Counted from the stretch's first letter, positions 18,266-27,739 are shown. The stretch: DNA of 60,433 nt from Burkholderiaceae bacterium (GCA_017856435.1 JAFMFB010000012.1:1-60433), one strand, 5' to 3'. Numbers and translations are program-made. Notes: generated from the letters alone by a model not told the origin.

Positions 18266-18676
18266 TTAATCGAGCACCTGAACTGTTTTACCCGATGGGT
18301 CAAGGCGAAGCCGTGCACCACTGGAGATCTTTTCAGTGATGTTCACATCAAAGCCGGCCAACATGGTGATGCCAGCGTGGGCCGCGCCTTGGGCCAGGAT
18401 GGGATTGACGCTATTGAACACAATGGCCGCTGGGAACAGGTTGCGCGACTTCATCTCGTACAACATCCATGCACTGGCGACTCCGCCCTTGGCTGTATCA
18501 AGCACTAGAATCTTGCCGTGATAAGACTCGCCGAAGAGTTTGTGCGCGGGCCGAGAAAATTTCCCCTCCAGACGGTTTAGATCGTATCGAGCAGAAAACC
18601 CGTCATTGGCACACAGGCACTCCGCCTCGACCATCTTTCCCATTGCGTGTCGAGCGATGTAGACAGGCCCGTTCAT
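18266..18676 (-). CDS. aconitase X small subunit (swivel domain, DUF126)
   Basis: A 136-residue stand-alone swivel domain of the aconitase X (AcnX) family. Characterised AcnX enzymes are hydro-lyases, for example cis-3-hydroxy-L-proline dehydratase in bacteria and phosphomevalonate dehydratase in archaea. The conserved LDTAKGGVASAWMLYEM (about 73-89) carries the loop with a likely catalytic Ser. The ATG overlaps the stop of the large-subunit gene by 4 bases (ATGA), fitting a two-subunit enzyme. The substrate cannot be read from sequence alone. Confidence 0.88.
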   Translation of the reverse strand: MNGPVYIARHAMGKMVEAECLCANDGFSARYDLNRLEGKFSRPAHKLFGESYHGKILVLDTAKGGVASAWMLYEMKSRNLFPAAIVFNSVNPILAQGAAHAGITMLAGFDVNITEKISSGARLRLDPSGKTVQVLD

Positions 18677-19905
18677 GCCAGCCTCCCGGTTTCGGCGGCG
18701 GCGACACATTCTTCCATCGAGGCCAGTATCGGGGTGTAGCCATAACCACCAAGAATATTGACCATCTTGGCACTGTTGGTGGCCAAGCGCTTCCAGCCAT
18801 TGGTTTCTGCAATCTCGCGCGCATACGACTGGTAAAAACACATACCGGCAAATACTGTCCCCCCGGCCGCCTCGATGATTTCTGTGTAGCCCATCCGGTC
18901 GGAATCCGGCTTTACCTGTGGGCTGGTCACAGCCAGCAAGGGAATCTTGAATTTCCTGCCATCACATAAAGCGGCCACATCGCGCATTTCCATCAGACTG
19001 AGTTGGGGTGCAGAAAATACCACCACGTCAACCTCATCGGTCACCCGATAGGACCCCTGAAGCGCCAGGACATCGGCACGGGAGATGTCCTCCACAGGCA
19101 AAGCGTCCAGTTTCAGATCGCGGGCATGAATGGCCTCCGGCGTGACGCCCACGACATGAAATAAGGCGGTCGAACCAAAGCTGGCCATCGCAGCACCGAA
19201 GTGTTTCAGTGCGTCCGAGCCTGGGCTTGCCTCTACCCCTTCAAGCACGGGCACAGACCAGTAATTACCAGAACTTCGTCCAATAAAGCCGCCCAGCGCA
19301 CCCCATTCATTCAAGGATTGCGGGCGCCAGTTGATACGAAATCTCCTGGTGGGACGTCTGTGTTGCTCCAGGTGATAGCCGTAGCGAGGCGTGCGGCCAG
19401 TCAATCCAGCGGCCAGGGCCGAAGGCCCACCCTCAAAATTTGATCGCGCCCCGCAGATCGAATTTGAATAAATGACCACGCCCGTATCACCAAATGCCAC
19501 ATGTTCCCCAAAGACTGGGGCCATGATGGTCTGGTAATTAATGCAGGTATCTGTCATCGTCACGCCCAGTTTGATAAAGGCAGCAACAGTTCGGCGCTCA
19601 AGTTCAATCATTTTCTCTGTTTGCCCGAGCTGGCGTGCCTTGTTGAAATCCGTCCCTCTGGGATCGGTGATCGTTGGAATGCGCACAACCCTCTCTTTGC
19701 CCGGATGCTTGGTGAGCGACTCCAACCACTCGACGCCCGCCTCGCCCAAACTCTCTGTATCGGCCATGATGTGCGCCTGGCTTACCGCCACAAGATCCTC
19801 AGCACCAAAAAACTCCCCGACCTGGACTTGATGTCGCAAAGCCTCCTGCCGCACCGGACCCGTCTCTCCGGCGAGCATGGCCTTTTCTTCTTCATTCAGC
19901 CTCAT
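18673..19905 (-). CDS. aconitase X large (catalytic) subunit, DUF521
   Basis: A 410-residue catalytic subunit with iron-sulfur-type cysteines in TDTCINYQTI, SNSICGARSN and FAGMCFYQSY, the three positions expected in AcnX. The N-terminus MRLNEEEKAMLAGETG matches the family start; it was preferred over ATG 19914 and GTG 19923 because AAGGA lies about 9 bases upstream. The family dehydrates small hydroxy acids or imino acids. It is coupled to the small subunit downstream and starts 20 bases after the stop of a TctC receptor gene, so the three genes form one operon. Confidence 0.9.
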   Translation of the reverse strand: MRLNEEEKAMLAGETGPVRQEALRHQVQVGEFFGAEDLVAVSQAHIMADTESLGEAGVEWLESLTKHPGKERVVRIPTITDPRGTDFNKARQLGQTEKMIELERRTVAAFIKLGVTMTDTCINYQTIMAPVFGEHVAFGDTGVVIYSNSICGARSNFEGGPSALAAGLTGRTPRYGYHLEQHRRPTRRFRINWRPQSLNEWGALGGFIGRSSGNYWSVPVLEGVEASPGSDALKHFGAAMASFGSTALFHVVGVTPEAIHARDLKLDALPVEDISRADVLALQGSYRVTDEVDVVVFSAPQLSLMEMRDVAALCDGRKFKIPLLAVTSPQVKPDSDRMGYTEIIEAAGGTVFAGMCFYQSYAREIAETNGWKRLATNSAKMVNILGGYGYTPILASMEECVAAAETGRLA

Positions 19906-19925
19906 CCTCTTCATTCCTTTCACTG

Positions 19926-20918
19926 TTAGTCCACTCTGGCACCGGAGTCACGCACGGCCTTGGCCCACTTTGCCACTTCACGGCTCTGAAAGGCACTCAG
20001 ATCTTCACGTGCATCGGTGTTGGGCAACACACCCAGATTGCCAAGTTTCTCGCCGTAGGCAGATGATGCCGCCACCTTTTCGACGGCGGCCCTAAGTTGT
20101 CTCTGAACTGGAGCCGGCAAGTTGGCCGGCGCAAACACCGCCCACCAGGCGGTCGATTCAAACTGCGGCAACCCCTGCTCTGCAGCCGTTGGAACCTGTG
20201 GCAACACTGGCGACCTGGCCTGGCTGGTTACCGCCAGGGCCCGCAAACGCCCGGAATTGATGTGTGCGATGACGGATTGAACCGGATCAAACATCGACAG
20301 GACCTGCCCCCCAATCAAATCCGTAACCGCTGGCGCGCTTCCCTTGTAAGGTATGTGCTTGAGTCGAACTTGGGCAGCTGCTTCGAATAAGGCGCCCGTC
20401 AAATGTCCCGGCGTCCCATTTCCCGCACTCCCAAAAACGACGGCTTCAGGATTTTCCTTGGCCTGCCGGATGTATTCGGACAGGGTTTTAATGGGGCTGG
20501 CTGAGTTGACAACAATTGCCAGGGGTGCGCTGGCCACCAGGCCAATCGGCGTGAAGTCCTTGACCTGATCGTAGGGTAGCTTCTTGTACAGGCTGCCATT
20601 GATTGCGTTTGTGCCGACTGTGCCCATCAGCAAGGTGTATCCATCGGCAGCCGATTTCGATACAGCATCGGCGCCAATAGAGCCACCGGCCCCGCCCTTG
20701 TTGTCGATGATGACCTGCTGCTTGAGTTCCTCGCCAAGCAATTGGGCCAGGGGACGTGCCACGATGTCTGTCGGGCCGCCAGCCGGAAAGGGCACAACCA
20801 GTCTTATCGGTCGGCTGGGGTACGCCTGTGCCAGGGACTGGACGGCGAAGATCAATCCGCACACAAACAAACCGGCCAAGCGAACGGAACGTTGGGCGCT
20901 CAAATTTCTTGAATTCAT
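19926..20918 (-). CDS. Bug/TctC-family tripartite tricarboxylate receptor
   Basis: A 330-residue periplasmic binding protein of the large Bug (TctC) family of Burkholderiales. The signal peptide is residues 1-31 (basic start, then LAGLFVCGLIFAVQSLAQA). Signatures are YPSRPIRLVVPFPAGGPTDI (33-52) and IDNKGGAGGSIGADAVSKS. CAGGAGCC precedes the ATG at 20918. TctA/TctB membrane partners are not adjacent, as is usual for this family, so it must use a permease encoded elsewhere or act as a sensor. Its ligand is probably the aconitase X substrate or product. Confidence 0.93.
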   Translation of the reverse strand: MNSRNLSAQRSVRLAGLFVCGLIFAVQSLAQAYPSRPIRLVVPFPAGGPTDIVARPLAQLLGEELKQQVIIDNKGGAGGSIGADAVSKSAADGYTLLMGTVGTNAINGSLYKKLPYDQVKDFTPIGLVASAPLAIVVNSASPIKTLSEYIRQAKENPEAVVFGSAGNGTPGHLTGALFEAAAQVRLKHIPYKGSAPAVTDLIGGQVLSMFDPVQSVIAHINSGRLRALAVTSQARSPVLPQVPTAAEQGLPQFESTAWWAVFAPANLPAPVQRQLRAAVEKVAASSAYGEKLGNLGVLPNTDAREDLSAFQSREVAKWAKAVRDSGARVD

Positions 20919-20978
20919 GAAAGGCTCCTGAAAGTTGGCGAAAGGCATGCATCAACTTTAGGGGGCCTTTGAATTCAT

Positions 20979-20994
20979 GTAAATTTATATTTAC
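20979..20994. promoter_or_regulatory. 16-bp AT-rich perfect palindrome, candidate LysR operator
   Basis: GTAAATTTATATTTAC is self-complementary over 16 bp in the 100-base gap between the divergent tctC/acnX operon and the lysR gene, 24 bases before the lysR ATG. LysR-type regulators bind AT-rich interrupted dyads in just such gaps. The strict T-N11-A spacing is not met (it is T-N12-A), so the assignment is probable rather than certain. Confidence 0.5.
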
Positions 20995-21018
20995 TTCGAA
21001 AATGTTTAAGAAAATCTA

Positions 21019-21957
21019 ATGAATATCAACGCCATCGATCTACGGCTCCTGCGAGGCCTTTTGACCATAGCCCGATCCGGGACATTTGGCAGCGCTGCGC
21101 AGCAGCTGCACATCACCCAGTCAGCACTATCACAGCAAATGAAAGAGCTGAGTGAGCGTTTAGAACTCAGCCTATTTCAGCGACAAGGTCGGCAGGCTAC
21201 CCTGAACCATGCCGGACGCGAGCTTGTGGATCGAATAGCGCCCTTGTTGGATCAACTGTCAGCAGCCCTGGAACAATCCACCGTACAAACCCAGCGCGTA
21301 GCCGGAAGCCTTCGGGTTGGGGCAACTCAAACTTATTTTCGTGCGCTGGCATTGCCGGCCGCACTTGACTTGATTGATTCGCATGCAGAATTGCGTCTTG
21401 ACATGCGACAGTTGCCAGCCCAGCGGCTGCTCGCTGATTTGCTCGATGGGGAGCTGGACGTGGCCGTTCTACCGGAGTTGCCAGCGCAAAGAAATTTGTC
21501 GCTTATGCGGCTAATGACCGAGCGGCTTGCAGTTATTGGTCGACCGGATGTACTCGCTAGCCTGGACCGTTCTCCTTCGCTTCGATCACTGGCTGGTAGG
21601 CCCCTGGCACTGCTCAATCAGAATTTTTTGATGCGTCAACAAATCGACCGCCAAGCTCGACAAGACAAGGTCGCCCTGGATGTTCGGTTGGAAGTCTCGG
21701 GAATGGATGACCTGGCTGCGGTCGCGCGCTCCAGCAGTCTGTTGGTCATCGGAAGCCACTTGGCATGCGCGGAGGATGCCGCTCTGGCATTCAAGCCTTT
21801 GGCCGGAAAATTTCTATCCCGAGGCGCTGCCCTGTATTGGCCTAAGGGCCGATTTCAGGCTGGCTCTTTGCAAGCTTTCCAGAATTCGGTTCATAAAATC
21901 AGCGCACAATTTGCAAACATTGAATCAGGCGCGGCTAGACCACCCGGCAGATCTTGA
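21019..21957 (+). CDS. LysR-family transcriptional regulator
   Basis: A 312-residue LTTR. The N-terminal winged helix-turn-helix covers about 5-65 (LRLLRGLLTIARSGTFGSAA then QSALSQQMKELSERLELSLF), followed by a substrate-binding domain from about 95. It is transcribed away from the TctC-AcnX operon, the classical arrangement for a ligand-responsive activator of that operon. Its 3' end overlaps the pyk 3' end by 23 bases. The inducer is unknown; the AcnX substrate is the best guess. Confidence 0.93.
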   Translation: MNINAIDLRLLRGLLTIARSGTFGSAAQQLHITQSALSQQMKELSERLELSLFQRQGRQATLNHAGRELVDRIAPLLDQLSAALEQSTVQTQRVAGSLRVGATQTYFRALALPAALDLIDSHAELRLDMRQLPAQRLLADLLDGELDVAVLPELPAQRNLSLMRLMTERLAVIGRPDVLASLDRSPSLRSLAGRPLALLNQNFLMRQQIDRQARQDKVALDVRLEVSGMDDLAAVARSSSLLVIGSHLACAEDAALAFKPLAGKFLSRGAALYWPKGRFQAGSLQAFQNSVHKISAQFANIESGAARPPGRS

Positions 21958-23368
21958 GCATATTGGTCCCCCCAGGCGAGCCCATCGGCTCGCCGCAGGT
22001 GATGGCATAAATGTCGCCTGTGCGAACAATGCCGCGCTCCTTGAGGTAATTTTCGGCCTGAAGTAAGGCCGTGTCACGTTCAGCACTGGTATCCATCAGC
22101 AATGGGCGAACATTGCGGTAAAGCGCCATCTTGCGTTGCGAGGCCACTTTTGAAGTGAGCGCGTAAATTGGAATGTCAATCCGGTATCGACTCATCCAAA
22201 GTGCCGTGGAGCCACTATCAGTGAGAGCCACAATCGCTTTGGCGCCCAGATGGTAGGCCGTAAAAAGTGCGCCCATGGCAATTGACTGATCAATTCTTGT
22301 GAACTTCTTGCCGGTAAAGTTGTTATCCAAGTCCATCATGCCGGCTTCGTCGGCAGCCTTGCAGATGGCGGCCATCTCGATCACGGTTTCCAGGGGATAA
22401 CGGCCAGCGGCTGTTTCGGCCGAAGTCATCACCGCATCGCTGCCATCAAGAACCGCGTTGGCCACATCACTAACCTCGGCTCGGGTGGGCATGGGGTTGT
22501 GAACCATGGACTCCATCATGTGGGTGGCAGTGATGACCGTCTTATCCATTTCATGGGCCATGCGGATCATGCGTTTTTGCAAGGCTGGCACTGCCGCATT
22601 GCCGACCTCAATCGCCAGGTCACCACGTGCCACCATGATGCCGTCGCTGGCGCGCAAGATTTCCTCTAACCTGGGAATTGCCTCGGCGCGCTCAATCTTG
22701 GCGATCAGATGGGGTTTGTGCCCAAACGGCGCAGCAGCCACATTGCACAGCTGACGCGCCATTTCCATGTCGGTGGCGTTCTGTGGAAAGCTGACCGCCA
22801 CATAATCTGCCTGAAACGCCATGGCGGTCTTGATGTCTTCCATGTCCTTTGCGGTCAGGGCGGGTGCCGTGAGTCCGCCGCCACGCTTGTTGATGCCCTT
22901 GTTGTTAGACAACTCACCACCAACTGTGACCAGGCAGTGCACTGCATCGCCATGAACCTCCTCTACCTGCATCACGATCAGGCCGTCGGCCAGCAGCAGC
23001 ACATCGCCCACCTTCACATCACGCGGCAATTCCTTGTAATCCAACCCCACGGCCGTGGCATCACCGGGCTGGCTTCGCCCAGCATCCAGCACAAACTTCT
23101 GGCCGCTAACCAACTGAACCTTGTTGTCGGCAAACTTGCCAACCCGGATCTTGGGTCCCTGCAAATCAGCCATGATGGCTACCTCGCGGTCGGCACGCTT
23201 GGCAGCATCGCGTACCAGGGCGGCGCGGTCAATATGATCCTGCGCCTTGCCATGACTGAAGTTCAGCCGTACGACATTGACGCCGGCCCTGATCATTTGT
23301 TCCAGCAAAGGTGGGTCACTGGATGCCGGACCGAGAGTGGCAACAATTTTGGTGGCGCGACCTGGCAT
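21935..23368 (-). CDS. pyk: pyruvate kinase
   Basis: Converts phosphoenolpyruvate and ADP to pyruvate and ATP. The 477-residue protein starts MPGRATKIVATLGPASSDPP and shows RLNFSHG (about 35-41), IMADLQGPKIRVG, the active-site block LIAKIERAEAIPRLEEIL, DGIMVARGDLAIEVG and the ITATHMMESM loop. Length and motifs are of the bacterial homotetrameric enzyme. The 3' end overlaps the convergent lysR gene by 23 bases, which suggests lysR arrived later or that the junction is compact. Confidence 0.97.
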   Translation of the reverse strand: MPGRATKIVATLGPASSDPPLLEQMIRAGVNVVRLNFSHGKAQDHIDRAALVRDAAKRADREVAIMADLQGPKIRVGKFADNKVQLVSGQKFVLDAGRSQPGDATAVGLDYKELPRDVKVGDVLLLADGLIVMQVEEVHGDAVHCLVTVGGELSNNKGINKRGGGLTAPALTAKDMEDIKTAMAFQADYVAVSFPQNATDMEMARQLCNVAAAPFGHKPHLIAKIERAEAIPRLEEILRASDGIMVARGDLAIEVGNAAVPALQKRMIRMAHEMDKTVITATHMMESMVHNPMPTRAEVSDVANAVLDGSDAVMTSAETAAGRYPLETVIEMAAICKAADEAGMMDLDNNFTGKKFTRIDQSIAMGALFTAYHLGAKAIVALTDSGSTALWMSRYRIDIPIYALTSKVASQRKMALYRNVRPLLMDTSAERDTALLQAENYLKERGIVRTGDIYAITCGEPMGSPGGTNMLKICRVV

Positions 23369-23514
23369 GACGAAGATTCCTTTTCAGTAGCGCATGTATT
23401 CTGGCACGGGATTGTGTCGCTGATTTTTCAAAATATTCATGCTTCGTGATCGAACGTCATGGCCAGCTTGCAACACAAAGGTATGATGATTCCGTAGCTT
23501 CATCCCTCCAGCGC

Positions 23515-24390
23515 ATGAAATCTCACCCTCATCTGGCCGGCATTGCCTTGATGCTGGGTGGTATGTTTCTGTTTACCCTCAACGACGCGCTGGGCAAGTG
23601 GCTGGTGTCAGATTTCTCTGTCGGTCAAATACTGGCCATTCGCAGCCTGGCAGCGTTGCTGATCCTTCTGCCCTACGTTTGGAACAAGGGCCTGCTGCCC
23701 AGCCTTTTTCGATTGGAGCGGCCCGGCCTGCAGGCCTTGCGCGTCCTGCTGGTGATTGCTGAAGTCGGGTTGTTCTACCTGGCGGTGCGCCATCTGCCTT
23801 TGGCGGATGTGTTTATGTTCTACCTGGCGTCACCAGTTTTTGTCACCCTGCTGTCAGCACTACTGCTGAATGAAAAGGTGGGCGCAGCGCGCTGGACCGC
23901 GGTATCCGTTGGCTTTGCCGGTGTGGTGCTCATTTTTCCGCCCAGCGCGGCAGCGCTGACGCTACCCGCGTTGATGGCGCTAGCGGGAAGCTTTTCGCTA
24001 GCCTTGATGATGATTTTGGCGCGCAACCTCCGGGCCAGCAACGGCTTTCATCTGATCACACTGCAAACCTCAGGCGTGGCGCTGGCAGGTATTGCCACCA
24101 TGCCCTGGGGTTGGACCATGCCCAGCCCCCTGCAGTTCAGCCTGATCTGCCTGCTGGGATTGGTCGCCACGACCGCCCACTTCATGCTCAATCACGCGGT
24201 CAAACTCGCCCCAGCAAACGTGGTGGCGCCCTTTCAGTACAGCGCCATCGTCTGGGCCATGGCTTTGGGATATCTGGTATGGGGCGATGTCCCCACGGCT
24301 AAGGCTTTGCTGGGTGCAGCGCTGATTGTGGTCGCTGGTCTGGCTATTTTCTTTTACGAGGACCGGGCCCAAAGGCAGGCCGAAATTTAA
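23515..24390 (+). CDS. DMT-superfamily (EamA) permease
   Basis: A 291-residue membrane protein with ten hydrophobic helices arranged as two EamA repeats. The first begins MLGGMFLFTLNDALGKWLVS and the second LMALAGSFSLALMMILARNL. Members export amino acids, nucleotides or other metabolites; the substrate cannot be inferred. The start at 23515 (MKSHPHLAG) was chosen because helix one follows directly. A Shine-Dalgarno match is weak, and an upstream in-frame ATG at 23446 remains possible. It stands between pyk and pgk on the opposite strand. Confidence 0.88.
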   Translation: MKSHPHLAGIALMLGGMFLFTLNDALGKWLVSDFSVGQILAIRSLAALLILLPYVWNKGLLPSLFRLERPGLQALRVLLVIAEVGLFYLAVRHLPLADVFMFYLASPVFVTLLSALLLNEKVGAARWTAVSVGFAGVVLIFPPSAAALTLPALMALAGSFSLALMMILARNLRASNGFHLITLQTSGVALAGIATMPWGWTMPSPLQFSLICLLGLVATTAHFMLNHAVKLAPANVVAPFQYSAIVWAMALGYLVWGDVPTAKALLGAALIVVAGLAIFFYEDRAQRQAEI

Positions 24391-24411
24391 GAGGTAATAA
24401 GCAAGGTTTAA

Positions 24412-25605
24412 TCAGTCACCGACTCGCTGGGCCAGGATCTCAAACGCTGGCAGGGTCTTGCCCTCCAGCACCTCCAGGAAGGCGCCGCCGCCAGTGGAGA
24501 TGTAGCCCACCTGCTTGTCGATGCCGTATTTGGCAATGGCCGCCAGCGTGTCTCCGCCCCCGGCAATGGAGAAGGCACCGGACTGGGCAATCGCGCGGGC
24601 AATCTCCCTGGTGCCGCCTTCAAACGGGGCAAACTCAAACACTCCCACCGGCCCGTTCCAGACGATGGTGCCCGCGGCCTTGAGCTGTTCGGCCAGTTGC
24701 CGGGCGGTCTGCGGCCCGATGTCCAGGATCAGGTCATCGTCGGCCACCGCGCTGGCAGCCTTGATCTCGCTTTTGGCGTCAGCCTTGAACTCCTTGGCGG
24801 TGACGACATCCAGCGGGATGGGGACAGCCGCTCCTCGTTGCTTCATGGCCTGGATGACGGCCTTGGCTTCTTGCACCAGGTCGGGCTCGGCCAGGCTTTT
24901 GCCGATCTTCAGGCCCTCGGCGAGCATGAAGGTGTTGGCAATGCCCCCGCCCACGATGAGTTGGTCCACGTTCTTGGCCAGGCTTTGCAGGATGGTGAGC
25001 TTGGTGCTGACTTTGGAGCCCGCCACGATGGCCACCAGCGGGCGCTTGGGGTTTTGCAGGGCTTTGCCGATGGCGTCCATTTCGGCCGCCAGCAGGGGGC
25101 CGGCGCAGGCGATGGGGGCGTACTGGGCGATGCCGTAGGTACTGGCCTCGGCGCGGTGGGCGGTGCCAAAGGCGTCGTGCACGAAGATGTCGCACAGGGC
25201 GGCCATTTTGCGGGCCAGCGCTTCGCTGTTCTTTTTCTCGCCTTTGTTGACGCGGACGTTTTCCAGCATGACGAGTTGGCCGGGGGCAACGCTGACGCCG
25301 TCGGTCCAGTTCGCCACCAGTGGCACGTCCCGCCCCAACAGTTGGCCCATGCGCTGGGCTACCGGGGCCAGGCTGTCCTGGGGTTTCATCTCGCCTTCGG
25401 TGGGGCGTCCCAGGTGGGAGGTGACCATGACGGCAGCACCGGCGTCGAGTGCCATTTGGATGCAGGGCAGGGAGGCACGGATGCGGGTGTCTTCGGTGAT
25501 GTGGCCCGCATCGTTTTGCGGTACGTTGAGGTCAGCACGGATGAAGACGCGTTGGTTTTTGGCGCGGCCTTGTTGGCAAAGGTCCTGAAATCGGATGAAG
25601 TTCAT
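24412..25605 (-). CDS. pgk: phosphoglycerate kinase
   Basis: Transfers phosphate between 1,3-bisphosphoglycerate and ADP. The 397-residue protein has the N-terminal [20 protein letters not shown] (about 19-38), [40 protein letters not shown] and the C-terminal nucleotide site [13 protein letters not shown] then [18 protein letters not shown]. It is convergent with the EamA gene with a 21-base gap. Base composition is GC-richer than in the adjoining azl genes, which may only reflect high expression. Confidence 0.97.
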   Translation of the reverse strand: MNFIRFQDLCQQGRAKNQRVFIRADLNVPQNDAGHITEDTRIRASLPCIQMALDAGAAVMVTSHLGRPTEGEMKPQDSLAPVAQRMGQLLGRDVPLVANWTDGVSVAPGQLVMLENVRVNKGEKKNSEALARKMAALCDIFVHDAFGTAHRAEASTYGIAQYAPIACAGPLLAAEMDAIGKALQNPKRPLVAIVAGSKVSTKLTILQSLAKNVDQLIVGGGIANTFMLAEGLKIGKSLAEPDLVQEAKAVIQAMKQRGAAVPIPLDVVTAKEFKADAKSEIKAASAVADDDLILDIGPQTARQLAEQLKAAGTIVWNGPVGVFEFAPFEGGTREIARAIAQSGAFSIAGGGDTLAAIAKYGIDKQVGYISTGGGAFLEVLEGKTLPAFEILAQRVGD

Positions 25606-25701
25606 GTTGCGAAGTTTAAAAAATCGGCTGGCAATGCAGTAGCGGCTTGACGGGTTGCAAGCTAAACCTGAATTCTAGGGTCTGCCCTCCTGCGGCTAGC
25701 C

Positions 25702-26031
25702 TTACCAGCCCAGCACGAGATGCAGCGGCAGGTAGGCTGACATGCCCAGCAGAATGGTGAGGAGCACATCGCGCCGCCAGAAGTACACCAGCAAGCCGAC
25801 CAGGGCACCAAAAATTCGAGCATCCTGCCAGCTGGTCAAGTCGCCCGAGGGTGCCATCAAAATTTCTGGCAAGACCACCGCAGACAAAGCGGCTATCGGC
25901 GCATACTGCAGACCGCGTTGTGCCCAGTGGGGCAAGCTCCATGGTTTGCTGAAAATAAAGAAAAAACAGCGCGTCAGCACCGTCACGCCAGTCAGGCCGA
26001 TGATGACGCCCAGCGTCCACCAGTCAGTCAT
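25702..26031 (-). CDS. azlD: AzlD-family branched-chain amino acid exporter small subunit
   Basis: A 109-residue membrane protein with four predicted helices. The block VTVLTRCFFFIFSKPWSLP (about 16-34) followed by LQYAPIAALSAVVLPEIL is the AzlD signature. AzlCD pairs (BrnFE in Corynebacterium) export branched-chain amino acids and methionine; the precise substrate here is inferred only from the family. It starts inside the azlC stop (ATGA overlap) and is the last gene of a def-fmt-azlC-azlD run. Confidence 0.9.
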   Translation of the reverse strand: MTDWWTLGVIIGLTGVTVLTRCFFFIFSKPWSLPHWAQRGLQYAPIAALSAVVLPEILMAPSGDLTSWQDARIFGALVGLLVYFWRRDVLLTILLGMSAYLPLHLVLGW

Positions 26032-26765
26032 CGGCCGGCTCCTGCACTGCGGGTAGATCGCAATTGTTCAAGCACCATGCAGGCCAACACCGCCGTGACG
26101 ATGGCCAACACGATGTTGAGCTTGAGAGGCAGCGCGAACGCCAAAACGGCCGTAGCACCGGCAATGGCTGCCGCAAGCAGCCGCATTTTCGAACTGGCCA
26201 GAGAGCTCATGATGCCGAGCAGACACAGGATGCCGGCAAATCCCAGCCCCCACTCTGATGGAACCAATTGCGCCAGCGCAATGCCCAGCAGGCTGGAGAG
26301 AACCCAGCTCAGCCAGGACAGGCAATCCACACCCGCGAGATAGGCCTCCCGAGCCAGGTGCTCATCGCTATTGAGCCCGGGCTGCTGAAACCGCGTGGTG
26401 AACAGCACATAGCTGATGTCAGCCGTCAGATAGCCATGCATCATTCGTTGCCAGCGCGGCAGATGCATCAAGTAGGGGCGCAGATGCAGGCTGAACACCA
26501 CAAAGCGCAGGTTCACGCAAAAACCGGTGGCCAGGATGACCCAGGCAGGTGCTCCGGCAACAATCAGGGGCAGGGCTGCCAGCTGCGAACTGCCGGCGTA
26601 GACCAACAGCGTCATCAGCACAGCCTGCGGCGCACTCATGCCGGATTTGAGCATGGCCACACCAGTCATCAGGCCCCAGGCAGCCAGTCCCGTGGCCTGC
26701 GGCAGCATGTCCCGCAAGCCTTGCGCGAATTCGGGGTTGCGCTGCAGGCGCCGCGATAAAAACAT
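26028..26765 (-). CDS. azlC: AzlC-family branched-chain amino acid exporter large subunit
   Basis: A 245-residue membrane protein. Signatures are GLRDMLPQATGLAAWGLMTG (about 16-35), LLVYAGSSQLAALPLIVAGAP and NLRFVVFSLHLRP, all typical of AzlC. Five to eight hydrophobic helices are visible. With AzlD it forms the exporter. It begins 11 bases after the fmt stop, so it is probably expressed with the formyl-methionine processing genes. A link through methionine export is conceivable but unproven. Confidence 0.92.
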   Translation of the reverse strand: MFLSRRLQRNPEFAQGLRDMLPQATGLAAWGLMTGVAMLKSGMSAPQAVLMTLLVYAGSSQLAALPLIVAGAPAWVILATGFCVNLRFVVFSLHLRPYLMHLPRWQRMMHGYLTADISYVLFTTRFQQPGLNSDEHLAREAYLAGVDCLSWLSWVLSSLLGIALAQLVPSEWGLGFAGILCLLGIMSSLASSKMRLLAAAIAGATAVLAFALPLKLNIVLAIVTAVLACMVLEQLRSTRSAGAGR

Positions 26766-26776
26766 GCCCGGCTCTG

Positions 26777-27739
26777 CTACCCGGATGCCAGGATTTGCCC
26801 GGGCAACAGGGCAAATCCCCGCAGAAAGTCGGCCGCCTCCAGGCGTCGGCCGCCGGCACGCTGCAACTGCGTCAGACGCAACACCCCCTCACCCGTGGCA
26901 ACGTCAATACCTGAGGGCCCGACAGCCAGCACCTCGCCGGGCGGATGATTCAAAGCCGAGCCAGTCAAACTTTGCGCCTGCCAGATCTTGACGTTTTCTT
27001 CGCCGATTCGAGCCAGGGCACCAGGGAAGGGGTCGAAAGCGCGGACGCGTCGCTCCAGCACAGCAGCGGGCAGTGACCAGTCCAGCATCGCCTCATGCTT
27101 TTCAACCTTGTGGGCATAGGTAATTCCATGGCTTGGCTGGGCCACCGCTACCAGCGCATCACAGCTGGCTTCTTCCAGGGCACGAACGATCAAGCGCCCG
27201 CCCAGATTCGCCAGCTTGTCATGCAGGGTGACGCCTGTGTCGGTTGACTCTATGGGAATCTTTTCAGCCAGCAGCATATCGCCGGTATCCAGACCGGCGT
27301 CCATCTGCATGATGGTCACGCCAGTAACCGGATCACCCGCTTCCAGCGCGCGGTGAATGGGAGCCGCCCCACGCCAGCGCGGCAGCAACGAGGCATGGAT
27401 ATTGAGGCAACCAAGCCGCGGCACGTCCAACACCCACTGGGGCAAGATCAATCCATAGGCTGCAACCACCATGGCATCGGCGTTTGCCTGAGCAATGGCT
27501 GCGCCCGCCTGCAGTGCGTCTTCAGGGAAGTTGCCATCACGGCGCAAGCTGCGGGGCTGAACCACCGGGATCTTGTGCTGAAGCGCAAACAGCTTGACTG
27601 GTGAGGCCTGCAGCCGCATGCCCCGCCCGGCGGGCCGGTCTGGCTGGGTCATCACCAGAACCACGTCATGTCCGGCCGTAACAAGCGCCTCCAGCGCCAC
27701 CCGGGCAAATTCGGGTGTGCCGGCAAATATCAATCTCAA
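26777..27739 (-). CDS. fmt: methionyl-tRNA formyltransferase
   Basis: Formylates initiator Met-tRNA using 10-formyl-tetrahydrofolate. The 320-residue protein starts [20 protein letters not shown] and contains the catalytic block [20 protein letters not shown] (about 130-149) with the conserved Asn-His, then the downstream Asp in [13 protein letters not shown]-terminal OB-like tRNA-binding domain follows from about 205. The ATG overlaps the def stop by 4 bases, the conserved def-fmt pairing. Confidence 0.97.
   Translation of the reverse strand: MRLIFAGTPEFARVALEALVTAGHDVVLVMTQPDRPAGRGMRLQASPVKLFALQHKIPVVQPRSLRRDGNFPEDALQAGAAIAQANADAMVVAAYGLILPQWVLDVPRLGCLNIHASLLPRWRGAAPIHRALEAGDPVTGVTIMQMDAGLDTGDMLLAEKIPIESTDTGVTLHDKLANLGGRLIVRALEEASCDALVAVAQPSHGITYAHKVEKHEAMLDWSLPAAVLERRVRAFDPFPGALARIGEENVKIWQAQSLTGSALNHPPGEVLAVGPSGIDVATGEGVLRLTQLQRAGGRRLEAADFLRGFALLPGQILASG

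Noticed and set aside
21975-21994. Hairpin GGCGAGC / GCTCGCC as a terminator for lysR
   Set aside because: It lies within pyk coding sequence (GEPMGSPGG region), has no T-run, and is probably a codon-driven repeat.
24697-25650. Open frame on plus opposite pgk
   Set aside because: Gly/Asp/His-rich shadow of a conserved glycolytic gene; no protein-like pattern.
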